Part shown: piece by piece, positions 14,535 through 21,933 of the stretch | How the letters are laid out: each line of letters starts with the position of its first letter | Numbering within the stretch: the stretch's first letter is position 1 | From: a virus | Length of the DNA stretch: 39,028 bases | Strand: one strand, 5' to 3' | IMG/VR virus record: IMGVR_UViG_3300046753_000530 | Span: 1 to 39,028 of that record | The notes under the pieces: model-generated | The model's database searches: none | Told to the model about the DNA's origin: nothing | Seen by the model: only the letters and a program-made list of their open reading frames with translations | Program-made: the position numbers and the translations under genes

Positions 14535-16751
14535 ATGAACACACAAGAGAGTGGATTTAAACAGATACTGTCTGCTGCTAAAGAGCGTAGAGGAGACTTA
14601 TCTGTAGATACCATGATTGTGTCATCGCATCTTGCACAGATGCGTATGTTCATGCTGCGTCGTGGTATTGAGTTCTACGCCGAGCAAGATAGTTACGGAT
14701 ATCGCAAAGACTTTATTGCCAAGGTGTGCGAGCAGAACATGCTCGACATGAAACTGGACAGCATCGTCGACCACTTCCTGTGTGACGGTCAAGGTCTCTT
14801 CTACTTCCGTCCTTCAGGTGATGAGTACCAGCTGCTGTACTTCCCAAAAGACAACTACCGTGCATACAGGGATCAAGATGGCAACATCAACAGTGTTGTG
14901 CTGACTTATAGCTTTAACGTTCAAGATAGCCAGCAAGGCTTTGCTGCATACACTGAGCAAAATCCTCGTGGTGGCAAAAAGAAATACATCCGCTTGAAAG
15001 TCTATAAAGACCGTATTGAGCAGACTATCTCAGACGAGAAGATCAGCTTTGATGATCAGATACAGCAGATGAGTAATCTGGCTGGCAAGACTGAGACCTT
15101 CATCAACAGTCTTGGCTTTATTCCAGCCGTTGAAGTCTTCAACTACATGGACTGTACCGGTGAAGCGACTGGTAACGGTGAGTTTGAGTGGTTGGCTAAC
15201 CAGATCATGTATCACGATGAGCTGGTCAAGAACGTTCGTAAGAACCTGAAGTTCTTCGGCAACCCCACACTGATCTCTAGCCGTCCTAAGCACGACATTA
15301 TTGAGAGTGGGAATGAGAGTGAGTTCCGACCCACGATCAGTTCCCAGGCTGGCTTTGCTGCTATGGGTCGTTCCAGCACTCGTGTCAGTGAACCGTTCGG
15401 TGGTGCCTCACCTATCGACGGACAGATCCGTGTGCCTCGGGTGATTGCAAACCTGGAGCCCACTGACCGTATTGGTTACCTCACACCAGACAGCGTGAGT
15501 GGTGACCAGAACATGTACATCAAACAGTACCGCTCTGAGATCCGTCTCGCTCTGGGTGGTGTAGATGATATCGACTTTGGTACAGCAGCTACTGCATTTG
15601 AAATTAAGACGCTCTACGGACGTGTTGCATCAACTGCAGAGAAGAAGGCACGTGCACTATTTACGTACGGACTTTGCCGTCTGTTCGGTCTGATGATTCT
15701 GCACGAAGAGCGCATGTTTAATGAAAGCTTTGCAGCAGCTATTGGTCTGACTAAGCCTCAAATTCCCCTTCAGGAAGAATTCCAAGATCCGGAAGAGTAT
15801 ATGAAGGCGAACGAGAAATATATGAAGGATCTAGCTAAGTTTGAAAAACAAAGGAATGATGAGCTTTCTGCTACACTTGAGTCAGGCGATATGCCTCCAG
15901 GTGTTACTGGTCTAATCCCCGACGGCAGCACGAAAGTTGACTGGCGTTGGATGGGCGAAGTCTTCGAAGAAAGTTCCGACGAGATTCTGCAAAACAGCAT
16001 CGTTGTTCGTAACCTCCAAGAAGCAGGCGTCGGTTCTATCGAAGCTCTCAAATATCTTTTCCCCAATAAAACGGAAGAAGAAAGAGCAGCGATGATGTCC
16101 GGCTTCCCATTCAGGATTGTTAAAGAGACACAATCAAGCATTAATTCATTCATCGGTTTGCTGGGTAATTTGTACCAGCTGCCTCATCCTCAGACACCCG
16201 ACAAACCTTTGGCGTCTGATCCGAACCTTGATATCACAGGGTTCCTCTATAGATCACTCGATTATTTACGTAAGGAGTTAAGTTACAGTGGAAAGTACAA
16301 GCCAAGCAGTAGCGACACAAGCACCAGTAAGCTCAGCGCCGCAGACGAGCGCCGCGCCGCAGCAGGTCAGCCAGTACGCGACGAACGCACCCCAAGCATT
16401 CCAGGCATCACCGATGGGCCAAATGCCCCAAGCTCCGGTGGCGCCCCAGGCACCGGCCCAGGCAGCGCAGGCTTCGGCTCCGGCGGGGAATCCGTGGCAG
16501 GAGGCGTTTCAGGCACTCAGCGCCAGCTTGAATACAAGCAGCCTCTCCCCGGCCCCGGCACAATTCTCGGCTTACCAGACTCCAACACCGCAGGCCCAAA
16601 TGCAAGCCAGTTGGGGTTCAGTAGCCCCAACCCAGCAGCAAGCCCAGTATTCGGCTCAGGAGATTTACAGTCCCCAAGTTTCAACCCCGGCTTACTCTCC
16701 CAGTCAGCTGCAACAACTCCAACAAGAAGCCGTAAGCGCTCCCGTAAGTGA
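14535..16751 (+). CDS. Portal protein
   Basis: This 738-residue protein forms the head vertex ring through which DNA passes. Evidence is its place after terminase and before scaffold and capsid, its length, and portal-like segments: an N-terminal MRMFMLRRGIEFYAEQDSYG, VCEQNMLDMKLDSIVDHFL, a wing/clip-like FIPAVEVFNYMDCTGE, and a long-helix region ANQIMYHDELVKNVRKNLKF with FGNPTLISSRP. A later segment reads YIKQYRSEIRLALGGVDDID. Residues after about 580 become Ser/Gly/Pro-rich and disordered and end RSRKRSRK. That tail overlaps the start of the next gene in another frame over 464 bases. The core therefore ends near residue 585 and the tail is probably dispensable or newly evolved. Confidence 0.85.
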   Translation: MNTQESGFKQILSAAKERRGDLSVDTMIVSSHLAQMRMFMLRRGIEFYAEQDSYGYRKDFIAKVCEQNMLDMKLDSIVDHFLCDGQGLFYFRPSGDEYQLLYFPKDNYRAYRDQDGNINSVVLTYSFNVQDSQQGFAAYTEQNPRGGKKKYIRLKVYKDRIEQTISDEKISFDDQIQQMSNLAGKTETFINSLGFIPAVEVFNYMDCTGEATGNGEFEWLANQIMYHDELVKNVRKNLKFFGNPTLISSRPKHDIIESGNESEFRPTISSQAGFAAMGRSSTRVSEPFGGASPIDGQIRVPRVIANLEPTDRIGYLTPDSVSGDQNMYIKQYRSEIRLALGGVDDIDFGTAATAFEIKTLYGRVASTAEKKARALFTYGLCRLFGLMILHEERMFNESFAAAIGLTKPQIPLQEEFQDPEEYMKANEKYMKDLAKFEKQRNDELSATLESGDMPPGVTGLIPDGSTKVDWRWMGEVFEESSDEILQNSIVVRNLQEAGVGSIEALKYLFPNKTEEERAAMMSGFPFRIVKETQSSINSFIGLLGNLYQLPHPQTPDKPLASDPNLDITGFLYRSLDYLRKELSYSGKYKPSSSDTSTSKLSAADERRAAAGQPVRDERTPSIPGITDGPNAPSSGGAPGTGPGSAGFGSGGESVAGGVSGTQRQLEYKQPLPGPGTILGLPDSNTAGPNASQLGFSSPNPAASPVFGSGDLQSPSFNPGLLSQSAATTPTRSRKRSRK
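16272..16277 (+). promoter_or_regulatory. Shine-Dalgarno AAGGAG inside the portal gene
   Basis: AAGGAG ends 10 bases before GTG 16288. This strong site inside a coding region decides the start of the overlapping scaffold-like gene. Confidence 0.75.
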
Positions 16752-17283
16752 GTCTTACCTGAGCCAGATTTCTGACGACAGTCTGGAAGTTCTTGAGCAC
16801 TTCGGTGCTGAGGCTCCTGCTCTCCTGAACACCTATGCCTGTGCCGTTGAGGATGCCCTCATCGAGCAAGTGCAGCGTGGTCAGTCCCAGGGACTGCTCC
16901 TCGAAGCAGCTGGTGAAGAGCGTGCAGCCATGAACATCATGCTGACCGACCCTGACGTGCTTGCTGACTACGTCAACGAGTTCTATGGTCCTAACGGTCC
17001 TTATCCGACCGAGACCCCCGCTGAAACTCAACAGCGTGCTGAGTACGAAGCCCGTGCACAGTTCGAAGCTGAGATCGAAGCTCAAGAGCAGGGACGCGTT
17101 CCTCAGTCCTTCAGCCGTCCTGAGATGGAAATGCCTACTCCCGGTCGCCAGCAGAACGCTGCTAACGACTTCTGGGGTCAGTTCAGCGACATGATGGATT
17201 CTTCTCCTGAGAACGCCTGGCAGTATCTGTCCCAGGCTCCTGGTCAAGCCTTCCAGTCGAAGATGCTGGTTCAAGACCTCTGA
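16288..17283 (+). CDS. Scaffold-like protein overlapping the portal gene
   Basis: This 331-residue frame starts at GTG 16288 with AAGGAG 10 bases upstream. Residues 1-150 are Ala/Pro/Gln/Ser-rich and disordered. Residues 155-220 are helical (DSLEVLEHFGAEAPALLNTY). Residues 220-270 are very acidic and Glu/Gln-rich (AEYEARAQFEAEIEAQEQ), and the C-terminus is helical (NAANDFWGQFSDMMDSSPEN). High charge, helices, disorder and position between portal and capsid fit a scaffolding protein that shapes the procapsid and leaves it. It overlaps the portal gene by 464 bases in the +1 frame, and beyond 16751 its codons become strongly C-ending, as in the capsid gene. A hairpin terminator follows. Function is inferred from context. 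Confidence 0.7.
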   Translation: MESTSQAVATQAPVSSAPQTSAAPQQVSQYATNAPQAFQASPMGQMPQAPVAPQAPAQAAQASAPAGNPWQEAFQALSASLNTSSLSPAPAQFSAYQTPTPQAQMQASWGSVAPTQQQAQYSAQEIYSPQVSTPAYSPSQLQQLQQEAVSAPVSESYLSQISDDSLEVLEHFGAEAPALLNTYACAVEDALIEQVQRGQSQGLLLEAAGEERAAMNIMLTDPDVLADYVNEFYGPNGPYPTETPAETQQRAEYEARAQFEAEIEAQEQGRVPQSFSRPEMEMPTPGRQQNAANDFWGQFSDMMDSSPENAWQYLSQAPGQAFQSKMLVQDL

Positions 17284-17291
17284 TAACAACT

Positions 17292-17311
17292 GGGGTCCTT
17301 AATTGGACCCC
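17292..17311 (+). terminator. Hairpin terminator after the scaffold-like gene
   Basis: A perfect 7-bp stem, GGGGTCC and GGACCCC, encloses a TTAATT loop 9 bases after the stop codon. The following sequence is TTACAAT, not a T-run. It may be an intrinsic terminator or an mRNA-stabilising hairpin before the next promoter. Confidence 0.6.
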
Positions 17312-17312
17312 T

Positions 17313-17318
17313 TACAAT
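17313..17318 (+). promoter_or_regulatory. -10-like TACAAT promoter
   Basis: TACAATA begins 31 bases before the ATG at 17344. The spacing favours that ATG over an in-frame TTG at 17326. Confidence 0.65.
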
Positions 17319-17343
17319 ATAAGTATTGACTAAGAGATTTACG

Positions 17344-17820
17344 ATGCGAGTTTCTCCTTTTACTGTTGCAGAAGAAAGCCTGGGTGCATCCCTTTCTATG
17401 CAAGGCCTCGGTGGCATGGAACGTACGTCTGCACCGAAAGGACCCAATATGTTTGATGGGGCACCTCCATCTCAAGTGACTCAGAATACTCAGCCATACA
17501 ACAACGCTCGTATGCAACAGCAGGGAATCCTGCAGAACACCACCTCTGCTGCTCAGCAAGCACAGGCCGATGCTGTTCAGATGCAACGCAAGCTGCAGTT
17601 GGTTGAAAATAATGCTGAGTACAAAGCCATTAGTCAGCGCGAAACGACTAAGGCAGCAATCATGGACATGATGAACACCCCTGCCACTCTGGCTATGGGC
17701 AACATGTCTCCTCCTGAGCAAGCCAAGATGCGCAACGATGTTGCTGTGGGTAAAGCACAGTCTATGGGTATCAATCCTTCTCTTGTTCAGAACCAACTTT
17801 CCGAACGACGTTACGGTTAA
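17344..17820 (+). CDS. Probable virion/assembly protein ending SERRYG
   Basis: This protein of 158 residues is counted from ATG 17344. An upstream in-frame TTG at 17326 would lie only 13 bases from the end of the TACAAT hexamer, so it is less likely. The product starts MRVSPF, has a Gln/Ala-rich helix (about 50-90: AQQAQADAVQMQRKLQLVEN), and ends LSERRYG, an ending shared in kind with the 854-residue protein. PYNNARM near residue 42 recalls PYNDARM in the protein at 24432. I do not recognise a family. It sits between scaffold and sigma factor, bounded by its own terminator and promoter. Confidence 0.6.
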   Translation: MRVSPFTVAEESLGASLSMQGLGGMERTSAPKGPNMFDGAPPSQVTQNTQPYNNARMQQQGILQNTTSAAQQAQADAVQMQRKLQLVENNAEYKAISQRETTKAAIMDMMNTPATLAMGNMSPPEQAKMRNDVAVGKAQSMGINPSLVQNQLSERRYG

Positions 17821-17825
17821 TTTAC

Positions 17826-17831
17826 TACAAT
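17826..17831 (+). promoter_or_regulatory. -10-like TACAAT promoter
   Basis: TACAATAAGTATT begins 32 bases before the ATG at 17858. A very similar TACAATATAAGTATT occurs at 17313. Confidence 0.65.
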
Positions 17832-17857
17832 AAGTATTAGTCGTAGACGATAAATCC

Positions 17858-18148
17858 ATGCGTTTAGCTGGTGAACAAACTGCATCTGATCCTGAGATCT
17901 TCCAAACTATTTGGAAGCATCTGAAGTCAGATGGTATGCCAGACCAAGCTGCTAACCAACTAACAGCTGAAATGGTTACGCATGGGGAAGACGTTGATTC
18001 TTCTGTCGAGAAGTATGAGCGTGCCTACGACAATTACAGAGAGCGTGGATATAACGAACATGCCGCACAGGCTATGGCAGTAGAGTCGTTAGAAGGTGGA
18101 GAAGAACCTAAGGAAAGTAGACGATTTGCTGGAATATACGGCAACTAA
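17858..18148 (+). CDS. Small helical protein ending RRFAGIYGN
   Basis: This 96-residue, acidic and mostly helical protein starts MRLAG and ends RRFAGIYGN. It carries the same short RFAG-type peptide seen at the N-termini of the proteins at 6645 and 7116. Segments such as IWKHLKSDGMPDQAANQLTA and YNEHAAQAMAVESLEGGE look like two similar small helical hairpins, perhaps an internal duplication. It is transcribed just before the sigma factor gene but has its own promoter. No function can be assigned. Confidence 0.6.
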   Translation: MRLAGEQTASDPEIFQTIWKHLKSDGMPDQAANQLTAEMVTHGEDVDSSVEKYERAYDNYRERGYNEHAAQAMAVESLEGGEEPKESRRFAGIYGN

Positions 18149-18172
18149 ATCACATATAGGCTTGCTAATTAG

Positions 18173-18190
18173 TAGAATATAGGTTATATT
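18173..18190 (+). promoter_or_regulatory. Possible tandem promoters for the sigma factor gene
   Basis: TAGAATA (18173-18179) lies 42 bases before the ATG, further than usual. TATATT (18185-18190) lies at the usual 30 bases. The sigma gene may have two start sites, one of the phage-motif type and one more conventional. Confidence 0.5.
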
Positions 18191-18214
18191 AAATATATAC
18201 CCAAAGAGCACTAT

Positions 18215-19153
18215 ATGTCAGCAAAAATATCAGGAGATTCCGTCCGAGCTTACTTGCGTGATATCGGGCGGATTCCCCTTTTGGAGCACGATGAAGAGAT
18301 CCTTCTGGGTCGTCAAGTACAACGTTTGATGGAAATCAAAGCATGCGAAGAGCTTGCTAGTACCAAGACAAAAGAAGATTTAGCAGGTGTACTTGGGATA
18401 ACATTAAAAGAACTTCGTCGTGAGATTCGTCATGGAGAGAAAGCAAAAAATAAGATGGTCACAGCAAACCTCAGGCTCGTTGTTAGTGTTGCAAAGAAAT
18501 ACACCAAGCGGAACATGGAACTCTTGGACATCATCCAAGAAGGGACGATTGGTCTCGTCCGTGGTGTTGAGAAGTTTGATCCTGGTCGTGGTTACAAGTT
18601 CTCTACTTACGCTTATTGGTGGATACGGCAAGGGATTACTCGGGCGATTGCGGAAAAATCACGTGCTATCCGACTACCGATCCACGTTACTGAGAACCTC
18701 AACAAACTTAAGAAAGCCCAGCGTGAGCTGAGCCAACTCAACGGCGAGCTGCCTAATGTCTTCCAGCTGTCTGATCACCTTGGCTTGACAGTCGACGAGA
18801 TCAAAGACTTGATGTGCAAGGCACGTCAGCCAACCTCCCTTGAAATCAAGATTGGCGAGAACCGTGATACTGCTCTGATCGATCTACTTGAAGACGAGAC
18901 ACAGTTGCCAGATTTACTGTTAGAGCGTCAATTCATCAAAGAAGATATCCGCGAACAGATCAGTGAGCTGCCAGAGATGCAAGCTGCTGTGATCTCTATG
19001 CGCTACGGCATCGGTGAAGAAGTTCTTGAGCCTATGTCGATGACTGCTATTGGTCAGCTGCTCAATATGTCACGTGATCGCGTGCGTACTCTTGAGCAAA
19101 AAGCAGTACGTGCACTGCGGGAAAAACAGGCTGAGCTAAAGGGTTATCTGTAA
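18215..19153 (+). CDS. Cyanobacterial group-2-type sigma-70 factor
   Basis: This 312-residue protein is a complete primary-like sigma factor that would direct RNA polymerase to promoters. Region 1.2 is at about 7-40 (VRAYLRDIGRIPLLEHDEEI). Region 2 at about 80-155 carries the polymerase-binding NLRLVVSVAKKY, LLDIIQEG and FDPGRGYKFSTYAYWWIRQG, the DNA-melting and -10 recognition part. Region 3 is at about 156-235, and region 4 at about 248-305 has a helix-turn-helix at SMTAIGQLLNMSRDRVRTLE. No long region 1.1 is present, as in group-2 sigmas, and the wording is cyanobacterial. It lies inside the structural block, so it probably drives late transcription from the recurrent TA(G/C)AATA sites. 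T4-type gp55 is unrelated in sequence. Family call very sure; target promoters inferred. Confidence 0.95.
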   Translation: MSAKISGDSVRAYLRDIGRIPLLEHDEEILLGRQVQRLMEIKACEELASTKTKEDLAGVLGITLKELRREIRHGEKAKNKMVTANLRLVVSVAKKYTKRNMELLDIIQEGTIGLVRGVEKFDPGRGYKFSTYAYWWIRQGITRAIAEKSRAIRLPIHVTENLNKLKKAQRELSQLNGELPNVFQLSDHLGLTVDEIKDLMCKARQPTSLEIKIGENRDTALIDLLEDETQLPDLLLERQFIKEDIREQISELPEMQAAVISMRYGIGEEVLEPMSMTAIGQLLNMSRDRVRTLEQKAVRALREKQAELKGYL

Positions 19154-19155
19154 AT

Positions 19156-19161
19156 TACAAT
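19156..19161 (+). promoter_or_regulatory. -10-like TACAAT promoter
   Basis: TACAATAGAAGGTAGG begins 31 bases before the ATG at 19187, three bases after the sigma factor stop. Confidence 0.65.
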
Positions 19162-19186
19162 AGAAGGTAGGTTATGCGCGACTGTA

Positions 19187-19867
19187 ATGAACGTTACTGC
19201 CGAGATTAATAAAAAGATTACACAATACGGCGGTAGCGGAAGCAGTCGTCAAGATTACTTGTCTTCGAACAAGTCGCTAAACCTGAACGCCAGTGCCAAC
19301 AATATCAACAGGGCAACTGGTCCTAATATCAGTGCAATCCCTGTTAGGTACAACATAAACGATGAGGTTGGCTTGTTTGGTGCAGAGAATAACTTCACTA
19401 AGATTACTGTAAATATTCAGAACGCTTCGACGTATTACAAGAATAATCCATTCCCTGAGAATGATTATTTCGATCTATGGATCACAAACGCCACAGCTAC
19501 TGTTAATGATTTCGAAACAGGCATTATTGATAATGCTAGGGATCAGACCACAGTTAACACGTTTAACCCTGCAATCATTCAATCAAGTCTGTCTTCATAT
19601 GCAAGACCAGTTATTAATGTATCAGTGAAAAACCTTAAGAGTGGTAACCAGTATCTGGATAACTGGCTTGACTACCAAGTATATGACAGCAAAAAGAATC
19701 CATATGATTATGATGACTTCTACATCTTTATTGAAAGTAGCTTCTATCTAGGATTTCACGCAAGAAATACCAAGCGTCTACCTGTCAACTTCCAGGTAGA
19801 TATTGGTACTGAGTTTCTTGAGTTTCAACAAATGACGCCTGATCAGAAGAAACGCCTACTGACTTAG
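19187..19867 (+). CDS. Probable structural protein, beta-rich
   Basis: This 226-residue protein has an Asn/Ser-rich N-terminus and many aromatic and beta-prone segments (YFDLWITNATATVNDFETG, DDFYIFIESSFYLGFHARN). It has no signal or membrane segment. It follows the sigma gene and converges on a leftward gene, their 3' ends overlapping by 4 bases. A virion surface or neck protein is plausible from composition and position; the family is not recognised. Confidence 0.55.
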   Translation: MNVTAEINKKITQYGGSGSSRQDYLSSNKSLNLNASANNINRATGPNISAIPVRYNINDEVGLFGAENNFTKITVNIQNASTYYKNNPFPENDYFDLWITNATATVNDFETGIIDNARDQTTVNTFNPAIIQSSLSSYARPVINVSVKNLKSGNQYLDNWLDYQVYDSKKNPYDYDDFYIFIESSFYLGFHARNTKRLPVNFQVDIGTEFLEFQQMTPDQKKRLLT

Positions 19868-20259
19868 GACGGTTCGTATTCTTTGATCGTACGGGTAAGA
19901 ACAGATCCACCTGAGATCTTAGAGAACTGATATTCCTTATAAATAGTATTATCGTTTGGAGCGAACACTGCAACACGCTCAGTAGTTCCTTTAACTGGGA
20001 AAGTAAAACCACCATCACCGTTGTGACGGATCTCAAGGGTTTGAGCACCGCCGTCCACAGGGATGACCAAGCGGAGATCACCAAAAGATGTGGTGCTCAC
20101 CTTGAAAATTGCACACTCAACATAAGCAACCGTGCCCTTCTTATTCCACCAACGAGGGAAACGATGAGTTGAACCTTTGGCCGGACGCACTAACAGCATC
20201 TCGTCACCAGTCTGTCCAACTACATTAGCGCCGCCCTTGTATGTAAGTTTATCGGCCAT
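19864..20259 (-). CDS. Small beta-rich protein of unknown function (leftward)
   Basis: This 131-residue, mainly beta-strand protein has many Gly, Thr and Val residues (GDLRLVIPVDGGAQTLEIRH, GGFTFPVKGTTERVAVF). It has no signal peptide or catalytic motif I recognise. The minus-strand promoter TAAAAT lies 31 bases upstream, inside the end of the HNH gene. It may be a capsid decoration or other small virion protein. Its leftward orientation among rightward head genes suggests it entered as a separate cassette with, or near, the HNH endonuclease. Confidence 0.55.
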   Translation of the reverse strand: MADKLTYKGGANVVGQTGDEMLLVRPAKGSTHRFPRWWNKKGTVAYVECAIFKVSTTSFGDLRLVIPVDGGAQTLEIRHNGDGGFTFPVKGTTERVAVFAPNDNTIYKEYQFSKISGGSVLTRTIKEYEPS

Positions 20260-20268
20260 TAGATTACT

Positions 20269-20655
20269 TTAAATACCTTCTTCTATTTTAGACATCTTTT
20301 GATCTGCGCGTTTCGTCCACTTTAAATTGTCCACCCGATTGTTAGTCTTGTTACCGTCTATATGTTTAACAACGCTGCATCCTTTCTTCTTCCCATAAGG
20401 AGTAGGTGGCAGACCAAGAAAAGCAAATGCAACCAACGTGTGAATAGGAATGGTCATTAGTTTCTTTCGTCCAATACGTTGCGTCAGATTGACAACAGGG
20501 TATCCAGTCTTTGCAATCTTAGGTTTAAGAATACGTTCGATAGTCCCTTTAGTGCTTTTTATGTCACCTTTGTCGTTTACGTAATATTCAATACAGCACT
20601 CAAATCCTGGCAGAGTATGAACAGGAATCCACTTATTGCTATCAATAAATTCCAT
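20269..20655 (-). CDS. HNH homing endonuclease (NUMOD4/HNH type)
   Basis: This 128-residue protein has an N-terminal NUMOD4-like DNA-binding part (NKWIPVHTLPGFE, YYVNDKGDIKSTKG). The HNH_3-type nuclease core carries IPIHTLVAFAFLG with His72 and VVKHIDGNKTNNRVDNLKW with His98 and the following Asn residues. Such enzymes nick or cut DNA at one site and spread their own gene between related phages. It is free-standing and leftward, directly upstream of the major capsid gene, a region where homing genes are often found. A minus-strand TATACT lies 30 bases upstream of its ATG. No intron or intein boundary is apparent around it. Confidence 0.85.
   Translation of the reverse strand: MEFIDSNKWIPVHTLPGFECCIEYYVNDKGDIKSTKGTIERILKPKIAKTGYPVVNLTQRIGRKKLMTIPIHTLVAFAFLGLPPTPYGKKKGCSVVKHIDGNKTNNRVDNLKWTKRADQKMSKIEEGI
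20285..20290 (-). promoter_or_regulatory. -10-like TAAAAT promoter (leftward)
   Basis: The minus-strand TAAAATAGAAG starts at 20290, 31 bases before the ATG at 20259. It lies within the last codons of the HNH gene. Confidence 0.5.
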
Positions 20656-20679
20656 AATATCCTTGGGTATTCATATCTA

Positions 20680-20685
20680 AGTATA
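20680..20685 (-). promoter_or_regulatory. -10-like TATACT promoter (leftward)
   Basis: The minus-strand TATACT starts at 20685, 30 bases before the HNH ATG at 20655. It is closer to a standard sigma-70 -10 box than to the TA(G/C)AATA form. Confidence 0.4.
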
Positions 20686-20709
20686 TCTAAAATAGGTAAC
20701 ATCTAATTA

Positions 20710-20752
20710 TGTGAGTAAGTCGAACTCACAATATTCTTTTATAGCTTTGGAG
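20710..20752 (+). promoter_or_regulatory. Leader of the capsid gene: hairpin, AT-rich -10-like sequence and GGAG
   Basis: A 6-bp inverted repeat, TGTGAG (20710-20715) and CTCACA (20725-20730), runs into CACAATATTC, a near match to the phage motif. TATAGC lies at 20740, and GGAG (20749-20752) lies 10 bases before the ATG. A real Shine-Dalgarno site is uncommon here and fits high capsid expression. Confidence 0.5.
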
Positions 20753-20762
20753 TTACGATCCT

Positions 20763-21917
20763 ATGTGGATTGATAATGACTTTCCGAAGCTCCTTGGTGC
20801 TGAACTGTATCGCCCTCACCCGGCATACATCATCGAGATGGCAGTAGAGCCTGTTGTGGTTCATGACTTCTCGAAACAGCCCGGTCAGACTGTGCAGCTT
20901 GACCGTTATCGCTTCTGGGGCAAGCCCGGAACCAAGGAGTCTCGTGAGCGTACCGCTGATCAAACCCTCGGTACCGCATCTGCACGCAACATCGTTAAGG
21001 ACAAGGTCCTGGTGACTCTCCGTGAGTACACCGGTCCTGCCGATACCCGCGATTCTGCTCAGCCTTCCACCTTCAAGGTGGCCCGCGAAACCCTCATCAC
21101 CGCTCAGCGTCTGCTGCTTGATACCGGCAACCTGAACGTGTTCCACCAGTCCATCGGTTCACTGACCCTGCTCGACGACTACCGTCGTTGGCGCGACCGC
21201 GTGTTTGCTAACGAACTGCTGAAAGCAGAAGCAAACGGTCAAGCCTCTTCTGAGCAAGGTGGCTACTACCTGCCCGGTGGCAAAGAAAAGGGCAACACTG
21301 GCGGAACCTTGGGTGTGACCTACGAAGCTGGCGAATCCGCCAAGTTCGATGTCACCACCGACCTCCTCGAAGTCGTCAAGGACATGCGTAAGCGCAACGT
21401 CCCGACCTTCGCTGATGGTTACTACCGCTGCATCGTGGATCCGACCGCGATGATGCACCTCCGTCAGAACTCTGACTTCCGCGAGATTGCTCGCTACCCA
21501 GGCTCCGGGATGATCAATCCTATGCAGCCTAACCAGGCTCCCAACGCCAACTTCTACCAAGGCATGGGTCCTGCATACGGTCAGGCTGGCTTCGTTGCCG
21601 GTCAACCCGTGATGCCAACTGGCTTCCTCTTCGAGGGTGTCCGTTGGTTCGAGTCCACCAACCTGCCTGAAACCTCTTACAACCTGGTGGTTACCGATTC
21701 TGATTCCACTACGAGCGCTTCCGACTTCGGTGCCTCCCAGTTGATCTTCTTCGGTCCCCAAGCTGTGGGTGTGGGTATTGGTGGTAACAACGCTCAGATC
21801 TTGTTGAACAACAACGACGACTTCAGCCGTTTCATCATCATGATCTGGTCCTTGTTCGCCGGTTTTGAAGTACTTAATAAGGACTTCATCACGGTTGGTT
21901 ACTCTTTCGTTTATTGA
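20763..21917 (+). CDS. Major capsid protein
   Basis: This 384-residue protein is assigned as the major head protein. It lies downstream of portal and scaffold. It has a typical length, an N-terminal part with LDRYRFWG, a central long-helix part (DLLEVVKDMRKRNVPTFADGYY), and a C-terminal beta-rich part with FFGPQAVGVGIGG. The last of these is a common kind of ending in HK97-type phage capsids, where the capsid names itself as the default antigenic strand. Codon choice is strongly biased to C-ending codons, unlike most neighbours, and a GGAG site precedes the start, both signs of very high expression. A downstream partner gene shares this bias. The call is not from a named family match. Confidence 0.8.
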   Translation: MWIDNDFPKLLGAELYRPHPAYIIEMAVEPVVVHDFSKQPGQTVQLDRYRFWGKPGTKESRERTADQTLGTASARNIVKDKVLVTLREYTGPADTRDSAQPSTFKVARETLITAQRLLLDTGNLNVFHQSIGSLTLLDDYRRWRDRVFANELLKAEANGQASSEQGGYYLPGGKEKGNTGGTLGVTYEAGESAKFDVTTDLLEVVKDMRKRNVPTFADGYYRCIVDPTAMMHLRQNSDFREIARYPGSGMINPMQPNQAPNANFYQGMGPAYGQAGFVAGQPVMPTGFLFEGVRWFESTNLPETSYNLVVTDSDSTTSASDFGASQLIFFGPQAVGVGIGGNNAQILLNNNDDFSRFIIMIWSLFAGFEVLNKDFITVGYSFVY

Positions 21918-21918
21918 T

Positions 21919-21923
21919 AGGAG
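21919..21923 (+). promoter_or_regulatory. Shine-Dalgarno AGGAG
   Basis: AGGAG lies 10 bases before the ATG at 21934 and just after the capsid stop. It marks a second strongly translated gene in the same transcript. Confidence 0.65.
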
Positions 21924-21933
21924 TTAACTAATC

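Noticed and set aside
16681-17289. 202-residue leftward frame opposite the scaffold-like gene
   Set aside because: It is an antisense shadow created by the C-ending codons of the scaffold gene. Its start is next to the terminator hairpin, with no promoter.
17326-17343. TTG at 17326 as the start of the following gene
   Set aside because: It lies too close to the TACAAT hexamer and has no ribosome site, and the ATG at 17344 gives the usual 31-base spacing.
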